A stretch of DNA of 64,000 nucleotides. Source: Anaerovibrio lipolyticus DSM 3074 (GTDB taxonomy: Bacteria; Bacillota; Negativicutes; Selenomonadales; Selenomonadaceae). The DNA lies in NCBI RefSeq assembly GCF_900141865.1, contig NZ_FQYW01000016.1, positions 20,492-84,491 of the forward strand, in the 5' to 3' direction. Position numbers and translations under genes: made by a program. Under the pieces are notes generated by a model. That model was not told the DNA's origin. It saw only the letters and a list, made by a program, of their open reading frames with translations, and did not search any database. Shown piece by piece: positions 35,536 through 43,293 of this stretch (its first letter is position 1; each line of letters starts with the position of its first letter).

Positions 35536-36573
35536 ATGAACAACATATTAGAAACAAATTTACACTTAACTCACGCACCTGTCTCTATCAAAGATTTCAA
35601 CCGTATAAAGAAAGCACCTGTACTCGATTCTGAACTCTGGAAAGAGAAAGAAAGCCTCGACAAGGCTTCCCTCTATATTATAGGTAAACGAGAAGTGCCA
35701 GTTTTCGTTCCGCGAAGGGAAATATCAGATAAATCTTGCTTAATCCTTGACGTTGAGGTGGGTAAAGCATCCTTCCGCATCTTCATCCCCGCATTGACAA
35801 ATTCAAAATATTCTTTGAACGGCTTTGCAGGAATAAAAACGGAACCGGAAGGATTGGAGAAAGCGCAGAAAGTATGGCTGTTCGCTTTTAATGATAAGGG
35901 TGAAGCTGTTTCCAATATTGGATTTACTTTTGATGAACTGATTTATTATTGTAGTAATGACATGTTCCAAATTAACATGCAGAACGATTTTACCTCAGCG
36001 ATTACCTACGATGTTCTTTATGTAGGAGAGTGTGTCGGGGAGAAGCTGACACAGCGGTTTAAGGCACATCATGCCTTACAGGATATGCTTATAGAAGAGA
36101 AAGTAATATCACCCAGTTTTGATAAAAGTGAAGAACTTATATTGATGCCGTTTACCATCGATTCCTATATGTGTACGATGCTCACGGGATTCAGTTCAGA
36201 GAATGACTGGATGAAAGCACTCACCGGGGATTTCGATGTAACATCTAACCAGATAAGCCTTGATGCAGAAAAGGCTCTCGTTCATGGCATGAATCCAAAG
36301 TATAACCAAATACGATTTAAGGACTATCCGTTTTCAATGGATGGTCTGTATAACTCCGATGCCAGTGTATTTTGCTACTCAATCGCGGAGAACATAATTT
36401 TGAAGTATGACGAAGGGAACATCACAGGCTGTCCAGAAACGGCATTTGCTTCATCCATTGTGGGAGATAAAGACGGGTACACTAAAGTCTTCGTTCCGGG
36501 CGAGGACAAGACTGAACGATATGCGAAAAAATGGTATGCCGAACATGAGAAGCGAATGATTGAAGAAGGTTAG
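35536..36573 (+). CDS. Hypothetical protein with GIY-YIG-like segment
   Basis: 345 residues of unknown function. The middle part (YDVLYVGECVGEKLTQRF followed by KAHHALQDML) and a later AEKALVHGMNPKYNQIRFKDYP resemble the GIY-YIG-like nuclease domains found in some phage and accessory proteins (V-L-Y-V-G, then R-F-x-x-H, then a Glu helix). The flanks match nothing I know. RBS GAGGGGGAAC is supplied by the upstream repeat block. Neighbouring genes are remnants, which suggests recent acquisition. Confidence 0.55.
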   Translation: MNNILETNLHLTHAPVSIKDFNRIKKAPVLDSELWKEKESLDKASLYIIGKREVPVFVPRREISDKSCLILDVEVGKASFRIFIPALTNSKYSLNGFAGIKTEPEGLEKAQKVWLFAFNDKGEAVSNIGFTFDELIYYCSNDMFQINMQNDFTSAITYDVLYVGECVGEKLTQRFKAHHALQDMLIEEKVISPSFDKSEELILMPFTIDSYMCTMLTGFSSENDWMKALTGDFDVTSNQISLDAEKALVHGMNPKYNQIRFKDYPFSMDGLYNSDASVFCYSIAENIILKYDEGNITGCPETAFASSIVGDKDGYTKVFVPGEDKTERYAKKWYAEHEKRMIEEG

Positions 36574-36639
36574 ACATTCAAAAACTCGGATAGTTAACAC
36601 GCTGACGGGTGTATATGACGTTCACAAAAGGTTCTTTCG

Positions 36640-36689
36640 CAAATTCCAGTTTGTAGAGATTGTGGCACCTTTATAGTAAGAAAATAGAG
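36640..36689 (+). pseudogene. DUF188 (yaiI) 5' remnant, copy 1
   Basis: Shares AAATTCCAGTTTGTAGAGAT and GTGGCAC.TTTAT with the block at 39788-39858 and looks like a deleted form of the same sequence, whose right end equals the start of the DUF188 gene at 42652. Confidence 0.45.
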
Positions 36690-36698
36690 TGGTGGATT

Positions 36699-36932
36699 AT
36701 GGATAGAGAATTACCACGTCAGGACGAAATTTGGCGACATTTTAAGAATAAGCTGTACCGTATAGTTGCCATTGCTCAGCACACCGAGACTGAAGAACAA
36801 CTGGTAGTGTATCAGGCCATGTATGGCAATAATGGGTTTTATGCCAGACCGCTGGATATGTTTATGAGTGAAGTGGATCGGGAGAAGTATCCAGATGTTG
36901 AGCAGGAATATAGATTTGAGCGGATTGAATAG
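36699..36932 (+). CDS. DUF1653 domain protein, copy A
   Basis: 77-residue single-domain protein (HFKNKLYRIVAIAQHTETEE, VVYQAMYG..GFYARPLDMFMSEVDREKYP) belonging to DUF1653, a small beta-rich family of unknown role. Nearly identical copy B lies at 40527 and a tail fragment at 42313. It is followed after one base by a DUF1294 gene, as in the other copies. Confidence 0.85.
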   Translation: MDRELPRQDEIWRHFKNKLYRIVAIAQHTETEEQLVVYQAMYGNNGFYARPLDMFMSEVDREKYPDVEQEYRFERIE

Positions 36933-36933
36933 T

Positions 36934-37093
36934 ATGGACTTACATGAAATATTTTTACCGTATTTGGCCATCATTAATGTTATTGCTATTGTAGTTTATG
37001 GTTGTGATAAGCTGTGTGCTATACAGCATAGGTGGAGAGTGCCAGAAAAGACACTGTTGGCCATTGCTGTAGTGGGAGGTAGCTTAGGGGCAT
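36934..37093 (+). pseudogene. DUF1294 membrane protein, copy A, truncated
   Basis: Starts MDLHEIFLPYLAIINVIAIVV and matches the intact copy at 42362 up to VVGGSLGA, near 37090. From there the DNA belongs to a KilA-N gene and the frame continues as nonsense to 37239. The C-terminal half of the membrane protein is therefore lost. Confidence 0.75.
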
Positions 37094-37724
37094 GCTTAAG
37101 GCAAAGGATGGAGACTTCTTTATCACAGATTGGCTTAGAAATAGAAATACCCTTGAGTATATTGGTATTTGGGAGAAGGTATATAATCCGAATTTTAATT
37201 ATGGCGAATTCGCCACAATTAGAAATCAATCAGGATTAAATAGCTTTAAGATAAGCGTTAAAGAGTTTGTGGCAAAAACGAATGCGATATGTATCCAGGC
37301 TAAAGCTGGCAGATCCGTTCTACGGTGCACCAGTGATGCTCCAGAAATTGATTACGATTCAGGGCAGTATCTAGAAGATATTGTAAGATCAATGATTGAA
37401 GAAGAAACTAAAAACATAATAAATGGCTTATCTGACTACCTTAAATTTGTTTTTAAAGCATGGGATGATGAGCATGAAGAAGAACCGGATTTATTGAGTT
37501 ATAATATGGTGTATTCAGAAGTTTGTAGACGTGCTGATGAAGAGTGTTTTCCTTCGGATGAATGGGCGGAAGATAAATACTGGTGGAGTTTTAGACATCC
37601 TTTGGATAACGAAGTTAAGAGACTACGCGAAAAAGTTGATTATGATGATGCCAGAAATAAAAAGTGGAATAAAAAATCGGGCCCTCACAATAGTGAAGGT
37701 CCGATCCTTTTAGTTACCAAGTAA
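37092..37724 (+). CDS. KilA-N domain protein, truncated/chimeric
   Basis: 210 codons. The KilA-N DNA-binding domain is clear (DWLRNRNTLEYIGIWEKVYN, GEFATIRNQSGLNSFKIS, KTNAICIQAKAGR), but the start joins a broken DUF1294 gene. The part expected between the DGDFFI strand and WLRNRNT is missing, and the usual final KilA-N helix is replaced by unrelated acidic sequence. The frame also runs through a terminator (37677-37711) before stopping. KilA-N proteins are typical of phages, so this is probably a phage-derived remnant. Whether it is expressed is unclear. Confidence 0.6.
   Translation: MLKAKDGDFFITDWLRNRNTLEYIGIWEKVYNPNFNYGEFATIRNQSGLNSFKISVKEFVAKTNAICIQAKAGRSVLRCTSDAPEIDYDSGQYLEDIVRSMIEEETKNIINGLSDYLKFVFKAWDDEHEEEPDLLSYNMVYSEVCRRADEECFPSDEWAEDKYWWSFRHPLDNEVKRLREKVDYDDARNKKWNKKSGPHNSEGPILLVTK
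37677..37711 (+). terminator. Terminator within the 3' end of the KilA-N frame
   Basis: Imperfect stem TCGGGCCCTCAC/GTGAAGGTCCGA followed by TCCTTTT. Also faces the convergent hsp20 gene. Confidence 0.6.
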
Positions 37725-37730
37725 TACCTA

Positions 37731-38189
37731 TCAATTGATTGGAATTTCATGGGAGATTTCTTCCACAGGAGTGGATAGCTTTGGCATGGTAATCGTTAAG
37801 ATACCATCCTTGAACTCAGCGTTGCATTTATTCTCATCGATGTTATCGATGTAGAATGAACGGCTCATGCTGCCGCAGTAGCGCTCACGGCGAATGAAAT
37901 TGCCCTGATCATCCTTTTCATCCTTTGATTCTTCCTTGTTGGCAGAGATGGAAAGATAATTGTCTTTATAGGAAAGGTGTACATCTTCCTTGGCCAAGCC
38001 AGGCAACTCAGCCTTGAGTTCGTAGCTGTCACCATTATCCTTCACATCCACGTTGAAGGACTTGCCACTAAAACCTGTGTCGCTGAAGATGCTTGCAATA
38101 GGTTGACTCATCCAGTTGAACAGGCGATCGAAGCCGTCTTCCTCACGTGCCAAATCATTTCTCATTGCGAATGGAACTAAGCCTAACAT
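37731..38189 (-). CDS. hsp20: Hsp20/alpha-crystallin small heat shock protein
   Basis: 152-residue chaperone. The alpha-crystallin domain spans about residues 43-140 (FNVDVKDNGDSYELKAELPG, GILTITMPK), and the C-terminal IPIN resembles the I-x-I/V assembly motif. It holds unfolding proteins during stress. A strong promoter with tandem repeats lies upstream. Composition resembles the housekeeping genes, unlike its accessory neighbours. Confidence 0.92.
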   Translation of the reverse strand: MLGLVPFAMRNDLAREEDGFDRLFNWMSQPIASIFSDTGFSGKSFNVDVKDNGDSYELKAELPGLAKEDVHLSYKDNYLSISANKEESKDEKDDQGNFIRRERYCGSMSRSFYIDNIDENKCNAEFKDGILTITMPKLSTPVEEISHEIPIN

Positions 38190-38268
38190 AATAACGATCC
38201 CCTTTCATTTAGATAATTGATTAATTTGGTGAGGTAGGGATTTCTTCTTTTCCCCTTCCTCGATTCTT

Positions 38269-38305
38269 ATTATATACTTATAAGTCAAAAAGTCAATAAG
38301 TCAAA
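38269..38305 (-). promoter_or_regulatory. hsp20 promoter with three tandem AGTCAA boxes
   Basis: Minus-strand TATAAT (complement 38269-38274) lies 16 bp from TTGACT (complement 38291-38296). On the plus strand AGTCAA[AT] occurs at 38283, 38291 and 38299, an 8-bp repeat covering the -35. CtsR boxes use similar heptads but with 10-bp spacing, so the repressor is uncertain. Confidence 0.6.
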
Positions 38306-38437
38306 ACGTAAAAGTGTAAAAATTTTCATGTATGGATTTTAGCAGGGGAAAATGGCTTTATAATAAGGAAAAATATGAACAATGGCGATATAATATAGAC
38401 AAAGAAGAGTGTTGTGTATAGAGGGGAGGTAGTCAGT

Positions 38438-39184
38438 ATGCGGGTTTTAATAACGGATTCTTATGATCAGATGGGATTGGAGGCAGCCAAGATTGTAGCC
38501 GGTCAGATTTATTTAAAGCCCAACAGCGTATTGGGATTGGCTACCGGCAGTACACCCCTTTCTATGTATGAACGGCTTGTGGCGGTACACAGGACAGTTG
38601 GATTGGATTTTTCCGAGGTAACCACCTTTAATTTGGATGAATATATTGGTATGGGACCGGACAATCCTCAAAGCTATCACTATTTTATGCAGGAGCATTT
38701 CTTTAAGCATATTAATATAAAACCGGAAAATGTCCATATTCCCAATGGCATGGCCCAGGATGTAATAGCCGAGGGAGAGCGTTATGAGCAGCTTATAGCT
38801 GCCAAAGGCGGAATAGATTTGCAGGTATTGGGAATCGGGCAAAATGCCCATATTGGCTTTAATGAGCCTGATGTTAAATTTGCGGCCACAACCCATAAGG
38901 TGGAGCTGGACGAGGAAACTATACTGGACAATTCCAGATTTTTTAATAATGTGGATGAAGTGCCAAGGTATGCTATCAGCATGGGGATAAAGACTATAAT
39001 GATGGCTGAGCATGTTGTATTGCTGGCTAATGGCAAGAATAAGGCAAGGGCGGTCTATAAGGCTGTTTGTGGTGATGTTACCCCAGAGGCACCAGCTTCA
39101 ATTTTGCAGCTGCATAGAGATGTGGTGGTTATTTTGGATAAAGAGGCAGCAGAGCTGCTGCCGGCAAATTTTGTTAGCATCTGA
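38438..39184 (+). CDS. nagB: Glucosamine-6-phosphate deaminase
   Basis: 248 residues, converting GlcN6P to fructose-6-phosphate and ammonia. Motifs: LGLATGSTPLSMYERL, TTFNLDEYIGMGPDNPQSYH and LGIGQNAHIGFNEPD with the active-site Asp/His. ATG 38438 has GGGGAGG upstream; a GTG at 38414 is further out. It fits the GlcNAc/glucose-type EIICB at 54.3 kb and the free EIIA at 25.9 kb as a dispersed amino-sugar route, though nagA is not in the window. Confidence 0.93.
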   Translation: MRVLITDSYDQMGLEAAKIVAGQIYLKPNSVLGLATGSTPLSMYERLVAVHRTVGLDFSEVTTFNLDEYIGMGPDNPQSYHYFMQEHFFKHINIKPENVHIPNGMAQDVIAEGERYEQLIAAKGGIDLQVLGIGQNAHIGFNEPDVKFAATTHKVELDEETILDNSRFFNNVDEVPRYAISMGIKTIMMAEHVVLLANGKNKARAVYKAVCGDVTPEAPASILQLHRDVVVILDKEAAELLPANFVSI

Positions 39185-39326
39185 TAATTGTGTAGCTGTA
39201 AATCGGAGTTTGTAGGGGCTATGGATATGGACTGGAAAGACCGGGAGAAAAGCTAGGATCAGGATTCCTGATGATACAGAGAGAGCTAAGATTGAGACCG
39301 GATTAGGATTATTAGGAGAAAACAAA

Positions 39327-39782
39327 ATGGACTATGAGTATGCTAAAGAGAAGGATATAAAAGAGCTGTATGATCTCCAGCTGCGTGCATTTGAAAGCGA
39401 AGCTGAGATGATCAACAGCAGGAATGTGCCTGCCCTGATGGAGTCGTATGAGGAGAACCGCGCAGACTTCATCAACTGGACAGTCCTGATCAAGCGGGAT
39501 GATTCAGGGAAAATAATAGGTGCTGTAAGATGCAGGGAGAACGGCGATCACATCGAAATCGGTCGTGTTATGGTTGCGCAGGAACACAGGAACAGGGGTA
39601 TAGCGACCGACCTGATGACAGCAGTTGAAGAAATGACACAGGCAAAAGCTTTTGAGCTTTATACATGTACAAAAAGCTATATCAATATCAACCTGTACGA
39701 GAAGCTAGGCTATAAGATATATAAGGTGGAGCAAGGTCCCAGCGATCTTTCATTTGCATATATGAGAAAAACGCTTGATTAG
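39327..39782 (+). CDS. GNAT family N-acetyltransferase
   Basis: 151 residues with the acetyl-CoA loop EIGRVMVAQEHRNRGIATDL (R/Q-x-x-G-x-G/A), followed by ELYTCTKSYININLYEKLGY. The substrate is unknown. RBS TTAGGAG. Codon and base use (CTGATC, GATCAAGCGG) differ from the neighbouring housekeeping genes and suggest recent transfer. It is flanked on the right by a DUF188 remnant. Confidence 0.87.
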   Translation: MDYEYAKEKDIKELYDLQLRAFESEAEMINSRNVPALMESYEENRADFINWTVLIKRDDSGKIIGAVRCRENGDHIEIGRVMVAQEHRNRGIATDLMTAVEEMTQAKAFELYTCTKSYININLYEKLGYKIYKVEQGPSDLSFAYMRKTLD

Positions 39783-39787
39783 GCTGA

Positions 39788-39858
39788 CAAATTCCAGTTT
39801 GTAGAGATGGTGGCACTTTTATGCGGATGCCTGTCCTGTGGTAAAGCAAATAGAGAAT
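39788..39858 (+). pseudogene. DUF188 (yaiI) 5' remnant, copy 2
   Basis: ATGCGGATGCCTGTCCTGTG and the following AAGCA.ATAGAG are the same as the start of the intact DUF188 gene (42671-42715). Upstream it shares CAAATTCCAGTTTGTAGAGA with copy 1 at 36640. The gene is cut after about 15 codons. Confidence 0.6.
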
Positions 39859-39905
39859 TCAGCATTATGCTATAATATGGAGCAGAGAGCAGGGGAGGGA
39901 TAAAC

Positions 39906-40514
39906 TTGCCTAATATAGAAGAAACAGCTAGAGCTTTGCGAAAAAGAGGATATGAGGTATCGTGTTTTGAAACAGGAGAGGAAGCAGCGCAGTATCTGGA
40001 TGGAAAAATTGATGGATATACGGTCGGTTTTGGCGATTCAGAAACTTTGCTTGCGTTAGATATGTATAATCGTCTTTCAAAGCATAATAAGGTTCATGAT
40101 CCTATGCACCGACAGGATGGAAAAGGATTTTATGCCACGGCTCGGGACTGTCTGACTACGGAAATATTCCTGACATCTGTAAATGGTATCGCAGAAACAG
40201 GGGAAATGGTGAATATTGATGGGACGGGTAATCGGGTTGCTGGTTCCCTTTATGGGCATCGTAAGGTGTATTTTGTTGTTGGTAGGAACAAGATAGCACC
40301 TACTCTTGAAGAAGCTGCGAATAGAGCTAGAAATATTGCTGCCCCTATGAATGCCGCTCGTCATCAATATAAAACACCATGTGCTGTACATGAGGATCAT
40401 TGCTATAATTGCAGCAGTACTGACCGGATATGTAATGCGCAGGTTATATATTGGCGTAAGATGAATCATATGGATATGGAAGTTGTTCTGATAAATGAGG
40501 ACTTTGGTTTTTAG
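39906..40514 (+). CDS. LUD domain protein (LutC/YkgG-like)
   Basis: 202 residues with the LUD (DUF162) pattern: a GFGDSETLLAL loop, DCLTTEIFLTSVNGIAETGEMVNIDGTGNR, and VYFVVGRNKI near the C-terminus, plus CSSTDRIC-type cysteines after HCYNC. LUD proteins take part in lactate utilisation, but many single-gene members have unknown partners. TTG start with GGGGAGGGA upstream. Directly precedes DUF1653 copy B. Confidence 0.83.
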   Translation: MPNIEETARALRKRGYEVSCFETGEEAAQYLDGKIDGYTVGFGDSETLLALDMYNRLSKHNKVHDPMHRQDGKGFYATARDCLTTEIFLTSVNGIAETGEMVNIDGTGNRVAGSLYGHRKVYFVVGRNKIAPTLEEAANRARNIAAPMNAARHQYKTPCAVHEDHCYNCSSTDRICNAQVIYWRKMNHMDMEVVLINEDFGF

Positions 40515-40526
40515 GAGTTTTATATT

Positions 40527-40760
40527 ATGGACAGAGAATTACCACACCAGGATGAAATCTGGCATCATTTCAAGAATAAACTATATAAGATTGTTGCCAT
40601 TGCCCAGCACACCGAAACTGATGAACAGCTTGTGGTGTATCAGGCCATGTATGGCGATGAGGGGATTTATGCAAGACCGCTTGATATGTTTATGAGTGAA
40701 GTGGACCGTAAGAAGTATCCTAAGGTTGAGCAACAATATAGATTTGTGAGAGTAGAATAG
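40527..40760 (+). CDS. DUF1653 domain protein, copy B
   Basis: 77 residues, over 80% identical by eye to copy A at 36699 and followed in the same way by a DUF1294 start after one base. Role unknown. Confidence 0.85.
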   Translation: MDRELPHQDEIWHHFKNKLYKIVAIAQHTETDEQLVVYQAMYGDEGIYARPLDMFMSEVDRKKYPKVEQQYRFVRVE

Positions 40761-40761
40761 T

Positions 40762-40869
40762 ATGGACTTACATGAAATTGTTTTACAGTATTTGGTTATA
40801 ATCAATATTGCGACAGTTATAATTTATGGTTGGGATAATCTGTGTGCTATACAGCATTTAACATTATAA
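40762..40869 (+). pseudogene. DUF1294, copy B, truncated
   Basis: Matches the intact copy for about 32 codons (MDLHEIVLQYLVIINIATVI, then YGWDNLCAIQH) then stops at once; a terminator follows. The rest of the gene is missing. Confidence 0.75.
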
Positions 40870-40878
40870 TTTAATTGC

Positions 40879-40904
40879 CTCCTGGCTTCGGCTGGGAGTT
40901 TTTT
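40879..40904 (+). terminator. Terminator at the DUF1294 copy B break
   Basis: CTCCTGGC/GCTGGGAG stem with six T; nearly the same sequence ends the Rpn-like fragment at 50486-50511. The 270 bp that follow, up to the second repeat block, hold no gene I can support. Confidence 0.7.
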
Positions 40905-41176
40905 GTGAATTACGCCTTGCAAGCAGGGAGTTTTTTCCAATCATCCAAAGGCTATATAACAGATGGACAGGTATGTGCTTGTAATCTAATTATTGATTTT
41001 AATAACTCGCGATATGAACAAGCCATTATAATTACGTTGTTATTCATCATTTCTTGTATTTGAACTATGTTTATAGGAACTTAATAAGGCCTTTGAGTCT
41101 TGCTGACCATGTCAAAACTGCCCAAGAAGTCGAGAGTATTCGAGGACTGATTGGATGCAGTTGACGGCTGAGTCGG

Positions 41177-41656
41177 TAGCACTAATTAACAGAAAATAAA
41201 AATGCCATAAGCCATTGTCCTATAAGGCTTTATGGCATATTTTAGACATATAAAAATAAGGAATGAAGCTGTGCCAGAAAGACAGCATTTTAGTGATTTT
41301 CAACAGGGTAACATACTCAAAGTGATAGTTGGGTATGTTGCTCTGTTGATTTTTTGCATTAAGGTAGAGTATGTGGTACTGCTATTGGCATAATTGGGAA
41401 TGTGGGGACGATGTTGTTCTGAAACTATAAACATATCAACTCTGGAATAGGTATGGTTACTGGGGCGGGATAGATATGTTTATGGCACCTAGCCTTTTTT
41501 ATAAGTTGGGCATGTGGGAGTGCTAGGAGGTTGAGATGATGTTAGAATGTAAAATGGTACATAATGGATTTGCTTGGCTATGATGTGGAACTGCCATATA
41601 ATAAAAATGACGCATATTGATGCTGTGACATATCGAAGTTTGTAAGGGTGCAGAAA
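41177..41656 (+). repeat. 480-bp repeat block, copy 2
   Basis: Equal in length to 35056-35535. It starts with codons for ALIN and a stop (41197-41199), preceded in frame by ESV, so it carries the very end of an rlmD-like gene whose body is absent. It contains the compensated terminator hairpin (41301-41355) and ends in a ribosome site before a chloramphenicol-acetyltransferase-like gene. Confidence 0.8.
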
Positions 41657-42307
41657 ATGAATTATAAAGTAATTGACAAAGAGACATATTATCGTAAAGG
41701 CGTATTTCGCCACTTTACGGAGGATTGCAAGTGCTCAACCTCGATAACGTCGAGAATAGACGTAACAGAGCTCGTCACACATTCAAAGAACACAGGAACG
41801 AAGTTTTATGTCAATTTCCTGTATATTCTTTCAAAGGTTATGAATTCACGTGAAGACTACAGAATGGGATACCTTTGGCAGACAGATGAGCTGATCTGCT
41901 ATGACGTGATCAATCCAATACAGTATGTTTTCCATGAAGATACGGAAACCTGTACGCCTGTTTATACGAAATACGATGAGGACTATGAAAAGTTCTACGC
42001 TGCCGCATTGCTGGATGTTGAAGAGGCAAAGAAGACAAGGGAATACGGTCTGGATATAGTGAACCATCCCAACTGGTTTGATGCGTCGTTTATATCTTGG
42101 CTTTCCTATGATTCACTTCATCTTGAACTTCCCGATGGAAATCTATATTTTGCGCCGATCATTAACTGGGGAAAATACAGAGAAGAAAACGGTAGGCTTG
42201 TCATGCCTGTGACCGTTCGTCTAAATCATGCAATCGCTGATGGCTATCTGGTTGCAAACGTATTTCGTCTCTTGGAACAAGAAATCAAGTCTTTCATGAA
42301 GATCTAA
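41657..42307 (+). CDS. Chloramphenicol acetyltransferase-like (CatA fold) protein
   Basis: 216 residues, the length of type A CAT. The catalytic HxxxDG is visible in LNHAIADGYLVANVF, where the usual HH is NH but the catalytic His and Asp are kept. N-terminal YYRKGVFRHFTEDCKCSTSI and middle FDASFISWLSYDSLHLELP also fit the family. Substrate cannot be told from sequence; some such proteins do not act on chloramphenicol. ATG 41657 has AGGGTG upstream. Joined directly to a DUF1653 tail fragment. Confidence 0.85.
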   Translation: MNYKVIDKETYYRKGVFRHFTEDCKCSTSITSRIDVTELVTHSKNTGTKFYVNFLYILSKVMNSREDYRMGYLWQTDELICYDVINPIQYVFHEDTETCTPVYTKYDEDYEKFYAAALLDVEEAKKTREYGLDIVNHPNWFDASFISWLSYDSLHLELPDGNLYFAPIINWGKYREENGRLVMPVTVRLNHAIADGYLVANVFRLLEQEIKSFMKI

Positions 42308-42312
42308 TCGCT

Positions 42313-42360
42313 AAGTATCCTGAGGTTGAGCAACAATATAGATTTGTGAGAGTAGAATAG
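42313..42360 (+). pseudogene. DUF1653 C-terminal fragment, copy C
   Basis: Fifteen codons (KYPEVEQQYRFVRVE and stop) identical but for one residue to copy B's end, lying 5 bp after the CAT-like stop. Shows that the CAT-like gene replaced the DUF1653 body. Confidence 0.8.
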
Positions 42361-42361
42361 T

Positions 42362-42640
42362 ATGGACTTACATGAAATCATTTTACCGTATTTGGTTATA
42401 ATAAATATCGCTACAGCTATAATTTATGGTTGGGATAAGCTATGTGCCATAAAGCGCTGGTGGAGGGTACCAGAAATTACATTGCTTGTATTTGCAGCTA
42501 TCGGTGGCAGCATTGGGGCATTGCTGGGAATGAGAATATTCCATCACAAAACCTTGCATCTAAAATTCAAGTATGGCGTACCAGTTATATTAATTTTGCA
42601 GATGGCAGGATTGGTATGGTTACATACACCGAGTAACTAA
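42362..42640 (+). CDS. DUF1294 membrane protein, intact copy C
   Basis: 92 residues with an N-terminal membrane helix, then the conserved core YGWDKLCAIKRWWRVPEI, GGSIGALLGMRIFHHKTLHL and a second helix. DUF1294 is a small membrane family of unknown function. This is the only full-length copy of four in the region. Twelve bp from the DUF188 gene, so probably co-transcribed. Confidence 0.88.
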   Translation: MDLHEIILPYLVIINIATAIIYGWDKLCAIKRWWRVPEITLLVFAAIGGSIGALLGMRIFHHKTLHLKFKYGVPVILILQMAGLVWLHTPSN

Positions 42641-42651
42641 GGGAGGTTCAA

Positions 42652-43107
42652 ATGGCACATATATATGTAGATGCGGATGCCTGTCCTGTGGTGAAGCAGA
42701 TAGAGATTGTTGCCAAAAGCCATAATATACCTGTAACCCTGTTCTGTGATACAAATCATGTTCTGAAATCTGATTACAGTGAGGTCAGGATAATTGGAGC
42801 AGAGGCGGATGCGGTGGATTTTGCCCTGGTGAATTCCAGCCGGGCAGGAGATATAGTAGTGACCCAGGATTATGGTGTTGCGGCTATGGCTCTTGCCAGA
42901 GGTGCTTATGCCATCAATCAGGACGGATGGCTATATACCAATGAGAATATTGAGGGCCTGCTAGCTAAGAGACATTTTATAAAGAAAATGAGAAATGCCA
43001 CTCATAAACACCATTTAAAGGGACCCCGTAAGAGGAACGTTGAAGATGACGAGAAATTCACGGCGGCATTTGAACAATTGCTGGACAAAGTAATTGACTT
43101 CCAATAA
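42652..43107 (+). CDS. YaiI/YqxD family protein (UPF0178, DUF188)
   Basis: 151 residues with the NYN/PIN-like nuclease signature DADACPVVKQIEIVA, FCDTNH, VTQDYGVAAMALARGAY and the C-terminal GPRKR basic stretch. The acidic cluster suggests a metal-dependent RNase, unproven. The intact end of the DUF1653-DUF1294-DUF188 unit. Terminator follows at 43134. Confidence 0.88.
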   Translation: MAHIYVDADACPVVKQIEIVAKSHNIPVTLFCDTNHVLKSDYSEVRIIGAEADAVDFALVNSSRAGDIVVTQDYGVAAMALARGAYAINQDGWLYTNENIEGLLAKRHFIKKMRNATHKHHLKGPRKRNVEDDEKFTAAFEQLLDKVIDFQ

Positions 43108-43133
43108 GGTTCTTTATCAGAAGGTATAAAAAT

Positions 43134-43179
43134 ACAGACCGCGAGATCATTGATTTTACTGGTTTCGCGGTCTGTTTTA
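43134..43179 (+). terminator. Bidirectional terminator
   Basis: Perfect 11-bp stem ACAGACCGCGA/TCGCGGTCTGT with T-run. Between it and the MBL gene, a short minus-strand frame (43202-43297, TTG start overlapping the MBL stop, about 31 residues, LLNLEQLQQDFMGIHQS) may be a remnant. Confidence 0.82.
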
Positions 43180-43293
43180 GTTTGGCATTTTTACCTGAAA
43201 ATCAATTTCCTTGTGCCTGGATAATGGTTTCCAGCCTGCTTTGGTGAATTCCCATGAAATCTTGTTGGAGCTGCTCCAGGTTGAGCAGAAGCC

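Noticed and set aside
38283..38305. CRISPR-like short tandem repeats
   Set aside because: Units of 8 bp without spacers; this is a promoter-region operator array. No CRISPR array was found anywhere in the window.
40875..41063. 62-codon frame after the DUF1294 copy B terminator
   Set aside because: Starts inside the terminator stem, no ribosome site, no recognisable sequence.
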